From Septoria linicola (Eukaryota > Ascomycota > Dothideomycetes > Mycosphaerellales > Mycosphaerellaceae): 64,000 nt of DNA. The stretch lies in contig CP099419.1 of NCBI GenBank assembly GCA_024114885.1, forward strand, positions 4,774,001 to 4,838,000, given 5' to 3'. The position numbers and the translations under genes were made by a program. Positions 10,106-23,079 of this stretch are shown here, piece after piece. The notes beneath the pieces are model-generated. The model was not told the origin of the DNA. It saw only the letters and a list, made by a program, of their open reading frames with translations, and searched no databases. Every line of letters begins with the position of its first letter. The first letter of the stretch is position 1.

Positions 10106-10830
10106 TAGTAACGATAAAATATACTAATTACTTACTATCTCGCTCGGCCTTAATCTACTTAAATATAGACTACGCTATACTATATATATTATTAATTTAG
10201 TCTATAAAGCTATTCTTTATAGTATCGATATTAACGCGATTAATTAAGCCTACGAATTCGATAGCGATAGCGATAATATAGAGTCTTTAGATAAGGTAGA
10301 AGATAATAAAGAAGTAGCTTAATTCGAGCGCTTAATCTATACTTAAAATAACCTTAAGAAATATGTTATTTAGCGTAGGCGTAGACTACTTAGTAAACTA
10401 TATAATATTATTATCTACGCGCGTAGCTTAATAATACGTCGCTAGTTCTTTAAAAGTAAGTAGAAGGAAGCTAATCTAGATATAGTAATACTAGAGCTTA
10501 TTTTAAATAGTAGTATAAGGTAGAATAGCGACTACGATATAATAGAGCGAGCTCTTAAGCTTAAAGACGCGTTAGAGCTATATTAGGCTTACTTTCGTAA
10601 GATAGACGATAAGCTACTAGCTACTAAAGATTACCTTAATAGTAACGACTAGTATAAGCTCTAAGAGCTCTATTTATTACTTAATCTAATAAAGGAAGCG
10701 TTAATAGGTTTATAGATAGATAGTATATATATCTATAGCTTATTATAGTAGTTACTTATAACGCTAAATCTACTAATAAGCGTATTAGAGGACCTTAAAA
10801 CATAGTAAGATTTACTACTAAACTTATACT
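10106..10830 (+). pseudogene. hAT transposase fragment, middle part
   Basis: Plus-strand frame with only RIP-type stops reads like the central part of Restless-type hAT transposases: an acidic stretch (FDSDSDNIESLDKVED), KLYNIIIYARS, then SIRNSDYDIIERALKLKDAL (equivalent of TRWNSTYxMLERAL). It is cut on the left by gypsy copy 0 and on the right by gypsy copy 1; the C-terminal part continues at 24,079. This family differs from the element A transposase. Confidence 0.75.
10826..10830. repeat. Target site duplication of gypsy copy 1, left
   Basis: ATACT before the left LTR, repeated at 24,074-24,078 after the right LTR. This fixes the LTR ends. Confidence 0.85.
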
Positions 10831-11108
10831 AATAGATAATAACTACCCTAACACTAACCCTCTAGGTAGGTATAAGAGTAGTCGCTATAGAACAAGACCT
10901 GTTCGGAGAGTAATAGTCTTGTAATACGTTGATTAACTAGTAGTAACGAGCTCAAAATAGTAGTCCTAAGACTAAGAGCCTATACTAGGACCGTAGGACA
11001 TTAAATTAATTAAGTAGAGTAAATATTACTATCTTAGAAACGAGCTACTACCTTACTTTTATACTAAAACTACTAAGTACAGTATGTAGGTAGGCCTTTG
11101 CCTTACTA
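10831..11108 (-). repeat. 3' LTR of gypsy copy 1
   Basis: 278 bp, near-identical to 23,796-24,073. On minus it starts TAGTAAGG and ends TTATCTATT, so the ends are not plain TG...CA; TAG may derive from TGG. Confidence 0.92.
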
Positions 11109-11125
11109 ATCCTCTCTTCCTTAGT
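11109..11125 (-). other. Polypurine tract, gypsy copy 1
   Basis: On minus, AAGGAAGAGAGGA lies directly upstream of the 3' LTR, the standard site for second-strand priming. Its position supports minus orientation. Confidence 0.75.
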
Positions 11126-11170
11126 ATCTAACTAGACACCTAACTACCCATAGATCTTACTTAGAATTAC

Positions 11171-14100
11171 TTAAAACCAGCTAGTTTTTCTATTAAAGTC
11201 TATTAAACTTTTAATTAGAGGCCTATTAAATAGTTGCCTTTTCTAACGATAACTACTAAAAACACCTTCTTAGATCCGATTGTTATTCGCTAGCTACTAC
11301 TCTTCTACTATATCCTTAGGGATCTCCTTAGAGACAGCCTCTCTCTTCTTCGATACTAATACTTCTAAGTTACTATCTACGCTTATAAAGCTAGCTTCGC
11401 TAAATACCTACTCCTTAATATCTATAGCTATAGCGTAGGTAGTATCGAATTAAGCTTCAGCCGTAGTCTACTACTTAGCTATATAGACCTTGAACTCCTC
11501 CTTACTTATACTAAAGAGCTTCTTTATTTCTATACTTACTACCTAATCCGCTTATAGAACTCGGCCTACTAAGGTATTAGAAATCGGGCCTAGGCCGGTT
11601 AGAAGCACCTTAGTAGCGAAGGGTTTTATTACTCGCGTAGGGTATATAGTACTAGAAGCTATAAAAGGTATCCGCTCGCGATAGAGATATACGCTATAGA
11701 CCGTAGGAACGTTAATATAATTACTATTAGGTAGCTTATCTAACGTACGACTATTAGGGTAGGCTAGAAACACTATCGGAATTATACGATACTCTTCGCC
11801 TATACGAGTATACCGCTAAGAGATATAGGGGTACGAAATAACTAGCGAGCCCGTATTAGTATAAGGGTTCTTCTAACTAAGCTTGAGATTAGCTTTTATT
11901 TCGTTAGTAATTACTAAGAGTATAGTCTCGACGAAATCTGTACTATAGCCTTACTTATTAGCGACGATACGCCTCGCTAGCTACTTTGCCTTCTTAGGGT
12001 TAAAGAGCCCGTTACTAATCGTGTCCAAGGTTAGTAAAAGTCGCTCTCTATCGCTAGTATCGTCTAGAGAGATCGTAAACTAAACCTAATTAAGGCTCTT
12101 CTCCTTAAGTAGTATATTCTCGTTTAAAGCGATATACTAAAAGCCGTTAGGGTAGTTAGAACTAGCCTTATCGTCGAAGATATAAAAGGCTACGGATAGG
12201 TAGGCTACGTACTTAATAGTCGTACACGGAGTAGTAACTAGCTAGTATAGCTATAGTAAAGGATATTAGCGAAGAAGCTATTAGGATAGCGAGTACTATA
12301 TACCGCGAGACTAACTATACTAACTAATAGCCGTATTATACTATCGATATACTATAAACTTATACTATATAGCTTCGAGTAAAGAGTCTAGGATCTGAAA
12401 TAGGCCTCTAGTAGAAGGAGAAGAAAAGAGGAAGCTATAATCGGTCTAGGTACCCTTATTACTATCGTAGTCTAAGAGCTCCTAAGCCCTCTAATAGACG
12501 TTAGAAGTAACCTTCAAGTCTACTTCGGTTACTATAAACTAAAAGAGTCCGAGATAGCTTCTACCTACCTTACGTATTAGAGCGTTAATATCGTCCTCTA
12601 GTTCCTAAGTATTAGTACTCTTCTTACTACGACGAGAGCGTCCTACTAGCTTAAGGAAGAAAGTATTCGCTTCTAGCTTAAACTACGTCCGGTTTTAAGT
12701 ATTCTAGGCGATAAGGGCTTAGAGATCGGCTATACTACCTATCTAAATAATACGCTAGTAGAGAGTATACGTTACGTTAGCTGTCTTCGGTAGCTTTAAA
12801 CCTATAGTATTATCTATCTTAGCTATACATTCTTTATAAAGAGGCTAGCTAAGGTATAGAAGAATATTAATTAAAGCGTAGCTCTTAGCTACCTTCTTCT
12901 TCTCCTAGATATTATCGACTTCTTTAAGAGCTCTACTAACGATTATATAGTAGTAGACTTTAGAGGTAACACTATCTTTTATATAAGCCTAGTAGCGTAG
13001 ATTAGGCTCCGAGTCGCTCTCTAGCTTAATTCTACTATTATCTTCTAGTACGATTAGCGATAGGCGTTATAGACTTAGTAGTAGTTCCGTCGTAGGTAAA
13101 ACTTAGTCTTATATAGGATCGCTATTACTTAAAGTGCTTAGTATAGGAGAAGTTTCGATCGAGTTAATAATAGTTTCTTTAGCGCGAATTCTAGTAAGCC
13201 TCCTACTCTTACGAAGGATAGGCGTAGGCTTCTTTATAGAGTTTAGCGTTAACTTCTCTAACTAAGCTTTTAGCCTCTATATAGTACTAGGCGATATAGA
13301 ATCTCTAAGACGAGGCTCTAGGGTCGTAAGTAAATTACCTTCTCCTTCTCCTTCTTAACTAGAGTTTCGAGTAGGACTAGATAAGGATAGGCCCTTAGGC
13401 GTAGAGGAGGAGGGTCTTCTATTAGATCTTAGATTTCTAGAAGAAGGTAATAGTCTATAGGATATTAAGAGCTGTTTCTCTACCGCTAGGAACACGTAAG
13501 TTAGTTCTTCGAAGGCCTCTCCTTTAGTAAGCTTGACTATAAATCCGTACTAATTAAGTCTATAGCCTACCTCTAGGTATACCTCTCTTATCTTATAGCT
13601 AAATATGTCGACCTACGAGAGCTCCGCCTTAAACTTGTTCTAGTAGCGTCTCTTGTCTAAGTTCGTATTAATAAAGCTTAAGCCTTACGAGCTAGGAGTC
13701 TTCTTACTTCTCTATAGTTGAAAATACTAGCTACGAGAGAATATATTCGCTACCTACTAATAGAAACGATCTTACTTTTACTACGCCGAGAAGACCTAGT
13801 CTTTAAGCTTACTCTCTTCGAAGACGCCTTTATACTTATTTAACTATTAACGAAGGTTCCTAAGTATCTCTTTATCGTATAAGACTTAGTTAAGAAAGAG
13901 GAAGTTTTACTCGTACTTAAACTCTATATATAGCTACTACTAAATTAAGTTTCTCTCCTTTACTAAGTCTCGGCCTTCTTAGCGTATCTTCTTTATATTA
14001 TCGCGCTTTACGCTCTACGCGTTAAGGTACTTTAGTAAAATCTTAGCTAAGAGGCGTTTAAAGAAGTTAAATATACCGATCTTTATTCCGTCGTTTACTT

Positions 14101-14569
14101 CCTCGACCTACTTAAGTACTAAGTCGATACTCTCCTCTTATTCTTATAGAGTCTCTAGCGATAGAATAGCTTCGGTAGCGTTATTAAGGTTCGTTATACT
14201 AGTAAGAGGTCCGCTTAAAGGCTAGAAGCTAACGATAGAGCCTTCGCGATTAATACGAGCGAGCGCTATACCTTATATAGAACTTAAAGAAGCTATTTTT
14301 CGTCTTTTCTTTAGAGAATCTTGTCTAGGTAGTTCTTATATCGGACTTCGAATAAGTAAGGTAGAAGGCGAAAGCGCTAGTCTTAATAAGCGTTTAGGCG
14401 TCAAAGAACGCTAGAAAGGGAAAGTCTTATTCTTTATACGCGATAGAGAAAGAGAACGTCTTTAAATAGTCGTATTAGTAGCTTAGGGCGATATAAAGCG
14501 CGTAACTAGTAATAAGTAACTTAAATAGTAAGGAGGGTCGAGCGTATAACTAGTTATAGAGTTTTCTAT
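11171..14569 (-). pseudogene. Gypsy ORF3, unrecognised large protein, copy 1
   Basis: 3,399 bp (1,133 codons including stop), starting at a RIP-altered ATG (ENSITGYALDP follows) and ending at TAA after a conserved GWF. Copy 2 is 3,405 bp; the 6-bp difference lies in a short repeat, so the frame is preserved. A non-RIP TGA lies upstream of the start in both copies. The N-terminus is rich in Ser, Pro, Arg and Lys (SPSTSPIRSPIQELPRQDS in copy 2); the rest is mixed, with a well-kept C-terminal part (VFLAYPNSRTLDKLPNSNY, RERIPFIASSTIYP). No signal peptide or membrane helix is evident, so env is not supported. I do not recognise the family. Confidence 0.75.
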
Positions 14570-14801
14570 TATATTAGTTACCGCTCACGTATATAAACAG
14601 CTATATAGCGTTACTAGGTAGTAACGAAAGATAAGAATCGAACTTAATAGAAGTAAGGCTCTATAGTAACTAATTAACAGTTAGTAAGGAAGAAGAGATC
14701 GTTTAGAGCGTAAAAGTAGTCTAATTATATGCCTTATCGTAGTAGCGTAACTACTATTAGGATTAGGGGTCTATACGTAGGGCTTAGTTACGTAAGAGTT
14801 T

Positions 14802-14824
14802 AGTTATCGTTTAAAAAGATAACT
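14802..14824. promoter_or_regulatory. 23-bp near-palindrome upstream of ORF3, copy 1
   Basis: Arms AGTTATCGTTT and AAAGATAACT around the centre, one mismatch from the perfect form. It lies 233 bases upstream of the ORF3 start at 14,569. Identical to 32,421-32,443. Confidence 0.6.
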
Positions 14825-15847
14825 AAAAGTTTACTTTACCTTAACGCTTCCGTAGCCGTCGTATACTACTAACGCTACTACTAACTACTATAGTATATAC
14901 CTTACTATCGCCGATAAGGACTAAGACTTAGATACTATCGTCGTTACCTCTACTAACTTAAAAGAGCCTTATTTTTCGTATACCTAGTCGACTTACTAGA
15001 TTGCGCTTTCCGTATCGTAAGAGACCGCTAGAGCTATAATTAATAGCTAGAAAGGAGCTATTAGAGCCGTTGTTACTAAGGATTTAAGCTCCTCTACCTT
15101 TATATAGGCCGAAAACCTTAAACTTTAAGAATTCTCTATTAGAAACTAATATTTTTAGCGATTTCTTTAGTTAGGCGAAAATTAGTAGTAAAAAGATCTT
15201 TAGGATAGATAACTCTTATCTCCCTTCTTCGATTAGCGATAGAAAAGGGCTCTAGGAAGGTAGATTATAGTACTAACTTTAGAAATCGCTAGTAGAAAAG
15301 AGCTTCGAGAGTATAGGTCTAGCTTAGATTTTTTTAAGACCTAGTAGTAGAAAGTAGCTCGAGATAGCTAACTTTTATAGCGATAGTAGGCTCGAGACTT
15401 AGAAAAAGGAGTAGGATAGTAGCTTGACTAGTAGATATAGAATCTATACTTAAAGGTTAAGCTTAGGAGAGTAACTAGCTATATAGATACTTATCTTAGC
15501 TATAGAAAACAGCGTCGGGATAGTTAGGATTAGCTAGATTTCTACTAATCTAGTAGAAGAGGAGCTTAGGAAGCTTAGATTAGAGCTCGATAGTAGCTCT
15601 AGGAATAAAAGAAGTACTTAGGATAGCTAAGATTTAGCTAGATTTATACTAGTCTAGTAAATTATAAGCTTAGAAAGCTCTAATTAGAGCTTAATAGTAG
15701 CTTTAGGACTAAGAGAAGCGCTTAGGAAGGTTAGATTAGAGCTCGATAGTAGCTCTAGGAATAAAAAGAAGCGCTCGAGATAGTACGATCTTAGAAAGAT
15801 TAGCCCTTTTTATAGTAGAGGCTAGGCTTTAGTAGCTAAATCTTAGC
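14825..15847. repeat. pol-ORF3 spacer with imperfect repeats
   Basis: A stretch containing GAGCTCGATAGTAGCTCTAG-like units near 15,577, 15,679 and 15,731, and related blocks upstream. No convincing gene, though pol might extend into it through RIP-type stops. Copy 2 (32,444-33,451) has the same unit with a shorter last repeat. Confidence 0.6.
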
Positions 15848-18800
15848 TTATACCCCTAATTAAGTATCGCCTATCGAATTTCTACTTCTTTAGCTCTACT
15901 AGGCTAGCTTTAGCCTTTAGCTTACTAAGTCTTCTACTTCTTCTTTAAGCTCTATTAGTAGCTAGCGTATATAACTCTCCTTTTCTTCTTAAGTTATTAC
16001 TAATAGCTTACTAATAAAGATCTACGGATACTTGTATCTAGGTAGAAGGCCTAGTTCTATAACCTTCTCTATCGATAGCGGTACTTCTTCTAGTTTAACC
16101 TAATCTAGAACTAGCTTTAGGTTCTCTTATAGAAAGGTATATTTCTTAAGGTCTATCTTCTTATAGATATACTCTCGTTTAGAGCTATCTAGTTCCTTAA
16201 GCTTATACGATATACCTCTCTATAACACTTCGGACACTTTAAAAGAGCCTTCCTATCTAAACGTAAGCTTATAGAAGAAGCTAGTTTTTAACTTAGAGCG
16301 GTATACTAATACGAGATCTCCTTTCTTTAGTATAGTAAGATCCGTATAGCGATACTTATCGAAGTACGCCTTGTTCTATTCTTAGAGACGCTATTAACGT
16401 AGTCGTCCTTCTTCTATAGTCGTTTCTATAGCTTCTAGAGCTTGAGCTCGAATCGTAAGAAGCTCTACTCTAGTCTTAACCTTACTCTAATCTATAATCT
16501 AGAAGGTATAGTGTTCTAGCTCGATTAGTAGTACTACGTCACGCCTAATTATTACCTCTAACGGTATTAGACCGGTAGTAGAGACTATTATCGTTCTCTC
16601 TACCTATAGAACCGCTAGAATATAGTTACGAATCGTATAAAGGCCGCTATTAGAGAGCTTTAAGTAAGCGTCTAATATTGTCTTATAGCCGACTTTAACG
16701 ATAGCGTTAGACTAAGAGTAGTACAGCGAAATATTAATACGTTTAATACTATACGATAGTAGTAGCTTCTCTACTTCGCTAAGGTTAGTCTTATAGTTAT
16801 CGAGGATAACTTCTATAGCGGCACTCTACTAGTAAAAGATCTCTTCCTATATAAACCTTACTATCTATACTAAGAAGATACTCTTTACTAGGTACTAGAA
16901 TATACGTGCTTCCGGCTAGCGCGATAGAGATTCGCGTATAACTATTAACGAACAGTTCTTTAAGATATATAAGCCGTCGATATACTACCTCTAGCTAACT
17001 ATAACTTAGAGCGGGATCTATAGTTCTCTAGGTACCTATCGTCTATACTAAAGACTATAAATAGTATATTACCGAATAGCGAGCGAGATTTAAGCCTAGA
17101 CTCTATCCTACTACTATCGTTTCTAGATAAGATTATACGTCTATTTAGCGCTATAGTAACCGTTCTTATAGTAGTATGCTCTAATAATACAAGCTTATAC
17201 TTTAGGTTTATCGATAACTTACTATAGAGGTCTAGCTACTCGCTCTTAGCGCTAGAGCTAGTTGTTCTTAATATAAAATAGCCGACACTTCTTCCTTAAC
17301 CGCTTGTACTCGTTATTAGAAACTCTCTTAGGTCTTTATATCCGTATAAGTACGAAAGCGATATTTATTAACTCCTAAGAATAGATCCTATTAATTGTAG
17401 GTAGCTCGCTCTAAATTACCTATACGGAGAAGGCGTTAACGTAAAAGGTATCGAAGAATTACTCGTTAATTATTAGATCTACGTCTTCTTCCTATTCTAT
17501 AGCCTCTATATCTTTAGGCGTAATAGGCTTCCTTAATAACGAATCCGGAGCTATATACTTCTTACTAGGAACATATATAACGTTAAAGTCGAAGAGGTAG
17601 ATCTATACTAGCTAGCGCGTTATTACTATATTCGGTAAATTAGAGGCAGCCTTATTAAGCTAGTAAACGAGGGTATTTATATTAATCTCTAGTTAGAAGT
17701 ATACTCCGAACAGCTATAGTTTTAGCTTCTTTAATACCTTTAGTATACTAAGGTATTCGCGCTTTCTAGTATCGTACTTAACCTCTACCGGGTTAAATAG
17801 GCCGGACTTATATCGAACTAGATAGTAGAGAAGTAGCTCGTCTCGATTATATTAGGAAAGCGTATATCTCTAACCTTTACTACTCGAATCTATACCTACG
17901 ATAATAAGTCCTACTCCTTCTCTAAAGTTAAGAGTAACTAGGGCTAGGGCTGAAACTAGTACCTTTAAGACGACGTCTTTAGCTAGTTAGTGTTCGGTAG
18001 TCTATTAAAACTTAGTATCCTTCTATAAGAGCTTAAATAGTAGAGTAAGGATAATCGTGAAACCTTTAACCTAGACGTAGTAGTACGTAACTACGCCGAG
18101 GAAGATTCGAACCTCCTTCTAATTCTCTAGCGTCGGCTATTTCTTAATCTTCGCTACTCTCGCGAAGTCTAGATAGCGACTATCGATACTAGTAAGGTAA
18201 CTAACGATTACTAACTATTCGTAATAAAGCTATAGCTTATTAAAAGCTACGGTTATATTAGCTCGTTCTATATTATAGAGAACGTCGTCTACGGCTATAA
18301 TATATTTAATAACGTAATAGTAGAGGCTAGGTTCAACCTCTTTATTATCGTACTTCGTCTTAGACTCTTTAATACCGATATTATTAAGGAACGGCCGTAC
18401 CTTGTACGAGATATACTCTATAAGTACTTGGTTAATAATACGAACGAACTAGGTAACAGAATTCGTAGCTCCTTATAGTAACGTTGTCTACCGTAATAGT
18501 CCTAGTAGTAAGTCGAAGCCTATAAGGTCTCTATATAATTTATCGAGTAGGATTTAGTTATATCTAGAGAAGATATTAACTAACGAGGCTAGCGCGTAAC
18601 CGGTAAAGTTCTTAGAGAAACCCTTAGCGTTAGGTAGCAAGTTCGAATCTCTTATAGTAACTTGATTAAACTTCTAAGCTACGTTAATTAACTAATACTT
18701 CTTTAGCTTACCTATCTCTATCTTCTTACTAATAAGGAAGTACAGGTTTCGATAGGCACTATAGTATAGCTTAAGAGTTCTAGCTTAGATTCGTTGTCTT

Positions 18801-19912
18801 AGTATATCCTCTACGATATATCGTAGAGATAAGTTTAGCTTGAAGCCTAGATACTACTATAGCTCGTAAGGAACTATCTGAATCTTCTATAGTAGAGTAA
18901 TATTAGGATTAATTCGGCCTAAATACGTAAAGTCCTACGTAAAGGCAGCTTCTCGATTCCTTAGTATATAGTATAATAAATCTAGCTCCTTTAGTAGTAG
19001 TTCTATACTAGGTTTAAACTTTATAAGCCGCTTAGACGTAAGACGTGATCTAGGCTCGATCGTCGAGAACCTCTTAGTTAAGTACTTACTATTATAAGGT
19101 CTAGTACTAGGTAGTATAGCCGCTTCCTTCTTAATATAAGTCCGTCGCTAGTCCTTTAATCCGCTAGGGTTTAAGCCGTCTATTATAGTAATGTCCGTAT
19201 TTACTAGTTTAATCTTATTAGTAACTCGCTTATAAAGAGTATAGGCGCTAATATAGTTATCTAGCTTCCGCTACCTCGTAGCTTCTTTATTACGAGCTCT
19301 CTCTACTACTATGTTAATAGCGGCTAAGATAACGTACGTCTCTTCGCTAAGCTCGTCGTCCGCTTTATTAGAGATAACCTCGTCGTAGGGTCCGGGTTCT
19401 TAGATAGCTAGCTCTACCTCTCTAATCTTCCTATAGACAATTATCAAGTATTCGCCTCTATAATTCGAACCCTAGCTCGATTAAGACACTAATATAGTAT
19501 CGTCAAAACTATACTTAATACCCTAGTACAAGTCTCGCTCGCTAGTACAAGCTAGCTTAGCTTCGCTAGTAGCTAGTAAAAGCTTCTTAAGTCGACTATT
19601 TTAGCTGAATTTAGCAATATTACTTTCGATAGCTACTACTACGAGATAGTTATACTATATTTAAGTCTAGCTATAATTAACCCGTCTTAATAGTTCGAGC
19701 TACTATCGTAGAGAGGTGTTTTATCTAATTAAGTCTACTATAAAATAGTCTCTAAAGTAGATTACCTTTATATACGACAACTACTACGTAAGGTAGTTAA
19801 AGACTTGATTCTCTAGGAGTTTAGGGCTGTCGGTAACTATAAACGAATACTAGTACTAATCGCTTATCTATCTATACTACTAGTATAGTTTAAAGTATAG
19901 TATAGGAGGTAT
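15848..19912 (-). pseudogene. Gypsy ORF2 pol: reverse transcriptase, RNase H, integrase, copy 1
   Basis: 4,065 bp, about 1,354 residues, the same length in copy 2. The start is a RIP-altered ATG five bases after the palindrome. RT lies around 18,900-18,150 with YKVRPFLNNI in the catalytic box region. RNase H follows (YNRDELLLYY...FYLEINTNTLVYQLN-like segment) near 17,900-17,500, then integrase with an HHCC-type finger (NGYYSAKQTYNLI, then CTICSL-like) near 17,280 and YIDGLYILKNYSL near 17,010. The C-terminus has GDLVLVYRSKLKTSFFYKL near 16,290. The RT-RH-IN order defines Ty3/gypsy. An N-terminal 400-residue stretch before RT is unassigned. Confidence 0.88.
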
Positions 19913-19917
19913 AACGT

Positions 19918-19940
19918 AATTATCGTTTAAAAAGGTAACT
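19918..19940. promoter_or_regulatory. 23-bp near-palindrome upstream of ORF2, copy 1
   Basis: AATTATCGTTT then AAAAAGGTAACT: the same motif as the other two junctions with three to four mismatches. It ends five bases before the ORF2 start, in the 209-bp gap after ORF1. Confidence 0.55.
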
Positions 19941-20121
19941 ACGGAACGTTCTACTAGCTAACCCTCCTAAGTAGAGTTTTTACCTCTAACTACTAAACCT
20001 TATACGGAAAAAGTAGTAGAAGCTTGAAAAGCTTATAATCTCTCTCTCTACTCCTCGCTATTATAAGATCTAGAGTCCTCGATAGTATACTCTATATTCT
20101 TTAGCTAATAATTACTAAAAG

Positions 20122-23019
20122 TTAGAGTTCGGACACCGACTTCTATAGAATCTAGACGCGATAAAAGTATTAGAGCCTCTACTAAACTCGTGCTATCGAC
20201 TAGAGCTAGTTCCTTAGCACTCTAGCTTTTCCTAGGACTTGTTCTATAGTACGTATATTACTATAGCTATTAAAGCCGGTAAATATAATAACACGGCTAT
20301 CTAGAGTACTAATTAAGCCCTCCTAAGAGCTATTATCGTAGTTCTTAGAAGCTAGGCGTACCTACTACGCCTATAGTCGGCTAAGTAAGATCGGGCTGTT
20401 CGCTAGTAAGACTAGAAATAGTATCGTAACTCTTACGCTAAAGGTATCGATTAATATCTCTAGGTAGTACCTAATAAAAGTAACCTTGCCTCTAACTCCT
20501 TCTATAGTAATATTACTAAGAGGGGTTATACTAACTTAAAGGTTTCGAACGTATTCGATCGGTATAATTATTAACTTAGCCCTCTCGTTAATTAAAGACT
20601 TACAAGCTATTATTCGAGAGCTATACTTTATAGGTACGTAGATACTTAGAACAATCTAATAGATATTATTAAAGGATAGAAGGATATTATCCGTTCGCTT
20701 ATAAAGCTTAGAAGCGAGCCTAGGCTTGACTATATTAATCGCTATAGTAGTAACCTAGAAGGCCTTAATATTAGTCGCTAAAACAGCTTTCGTTAGCTCC
20801 TCCTCTACCTACTCGCTAAAGGCTTTAGATAGTAAGGAATGTACGCTAATCTTAGCTCTACTACCTCTATTCGTACGCTTCTTTATATAGAGCTTATTAA
20901 GCTTCTTACGTAGATCTGTATCGTTTAGAACACGACCCTATAAGGAATACGACGCTCGCTCGCTATAGAGAATAATCTCCGCTAAGCTTAACTAGACCTT
21001 AGATTCGAGTATTTTGTCTATCTAGAAGACGTTAGCGTTATTATTAGCGTACGTAGCTCGAAGGTAGTTATCTATACGCTTAGTCTTTAGAGGCTCCTTA
21101 GCCTTCTTCCGCTTTTAAGTATACGTAGGAGCGACTAGAACTAGTAGACCGTTTAGGTAGTCGTATATCTACTTATCCTCGATCTTATCGTTATTACGTC
21201 TCTAAGTTTAAGAATCCTCTAACTCCTCTATATTTATAAGGTAAGGAGCCGGCTAGTTTTTATCTTTAACCTCTTTAATATAAGAGTAACGATAAGCGCG
21301 GGTTCTTATAGCTATAGCCTAGGTCGTAATTCGCTTCTATACTTCTATTAGCTATCTTCCGACTAGACGAGAAGGGTTCGGGTTCTACTTTGTCTTTACG
21401 CTATCTCCGACTACGTAGGCACCGATTAGATCGTCCTAATCTTCCTACGTAATAGAAGCGACTTAGCCGATATTAATAGGACCGTTAATACTAGCTACCT
21501 TGTTCGCTATCCTCTACTAGCTCGCTCTTAGCGTTAATAAACGATCTATATTTTCAAGATCGATCTTCCTATAGCGCTACTCTAATACTCCTATTAATAT
21601 AAACAGCTTTAGTAGTTCCTTGTCCTAGTAGTACTATATCTTTTCCGTACCTAGGCGAGGCGTTCTATAGTATATAATACCGGTCTTTAGATCTCTATAT
21701 ATTAAGCCCTTAGTCTCGAACTATTATAGGTACTCGTAGTTTACGGCTATATAGCCTTCGAGCCTATATATCTAATAACCTGAAATCTTTAGAGCGATCG
21801 CTATATAGGCCTTAATTATTAACCTGTTATCTATCGTAGCTAAGTTAATCGAAATCTCCTAGCTATAAGTAGGCCTTAGAATATATAGATAGTCGTGATC
21901 GTAAGACTTCGCCTACTATCCTATCGATAAGCGTAGTAGCTACGAGCCTCCTTCTTCGAGTCGACGAATCGTAGCGATTATAAGGTCTTATATACTAGCG
22001 GTAATATTATCGACAGTTGCCGGCTTACGGCCTTTATAGACTACCGTTTCTCTAGCCTTAAACTTAGAGTTTAGTCTTAGAGCGGACTTCTTTACTACTT
22101 CGTACAACTACTAGACGTCTCTACCGCCTTCGTTATATACTTCTAATTTAAAGTCCTTATTACTATTAATCTAACGCTAGGCTGTCTTTAAGAGCTTACT
22201 ATAATCTAAGTCCTTATTATTAAGATCTAACCTAAGATAGGCCTAGAGCCTCTTATTAAAACGAAATAGAAGGCCTCGTGTAAATAGAAGAGCACGAGAA
22301 CGCTCGTCTATATACGAAGTAGGTATAGTATTAGAGTAGAGTATAAACTGCCTTAAGTACTCTAAGAGATTATTATCCTCGCTATGGTTAACCTTATAAA
22401 GGTTTTCTATATAGCAGCGGTTTCTAAGTATATATACATTATCGTACTTTCGGTATTCCTTAATAATCGACTCTTTGAACTTAGCGTAGTCTCGGTCGTA
22501 GAAACTATTAAGGCGCTAGTATCGTCTACGTTAGACAACCGTAACCTAAGTAAGTAACTTCTCGTAAAGCTGTTTATTATTATTAATAAGTAGAATAGAG
22601 TAGTTACTATATAGCGCTTTAAAACGCTTAATATACTCGGTTACGTTCTCTCTATTAAAGAAGGGATTCTAGTCCGAGCTAGGTAGTAGTAGAACCTAAG
22701 CGATAATTACCTTCTAGCTTTAGGTTACTTAGATAGTTTCTATAAGTAGCTAGAACTACGCTATAGATAGTCTACCTTCTAAGTTCGGTCCTTAAAAGAT
22801 ATTAGTATTAGGGTTAAGGTTAGTACCTCCTTAGTCCTCCGCTTCTATAGATATATCGTTATCTAGTAGAGAGAATAAAGTAAAAGTAGGTAGTAGCTTT
22901 ACTAGTAATCTTCGAATTTACTTATTAAGCTAGTTAGATAAGCTACTCTCTAGTGTTTCAGGCCGGCTAGTAGATACTAATTTACTTATAGAGCTCGTTC
23001 GAAGGTATTCTAAGAGTAT
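20122..23019 (-). pseudogene. Gypsy ORF1 gag (possibly gag-protease), copy 1
   Basis: 2,898 bp, 965 residues, the same length in copy 2. In copy 2 the stop is TGA, which RIP cannot make from Gln or Trp codons; here it is TAA, the expected RIP product of TGA. The N-terminal 250 residues match fungal gypsy gag: PFFNRENVTEYIKRF, RDYAKFKESIIKEY, DERSRTLLFIRGLLFRF. The C-terminal third (about 20,650-20,380) has VGITSLGNITIGG and PILLSRP, resembling the flap and LLGRP end of retropepsins, but I cannot confirm the DTG triad. Confidence 0.82.
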
Positions 23020-23056
23020 ATTATACTCTCCTTAATTAGGGTTTTAAATAAAATAT

Positions 23057-23079
23057 AGTTATCGTTTAAAACGATAACT
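23057..23079. promoter_or_regulatory. 23-bp inverted repeat upstream of ORF1, copy 1
   Basis: Perfect 11-bp arms around one base, 38 bases upstream of the ORF1 start at 23,019. Same as 821-843. Confidence 0.6.

Noticed and set aside
11552..11773. Separate small minus-strand gene
   Set aside because: In frame with and part of gypsy ORF3; the same holds for 29,165-29,398 in copy 2.
11171..14569. ORF3 as a retroviral envelope gene
   Set aside because: Position fits, but no signal peptide, membrane helix or Cys-rich ectodomain could be seen in the traced frame.
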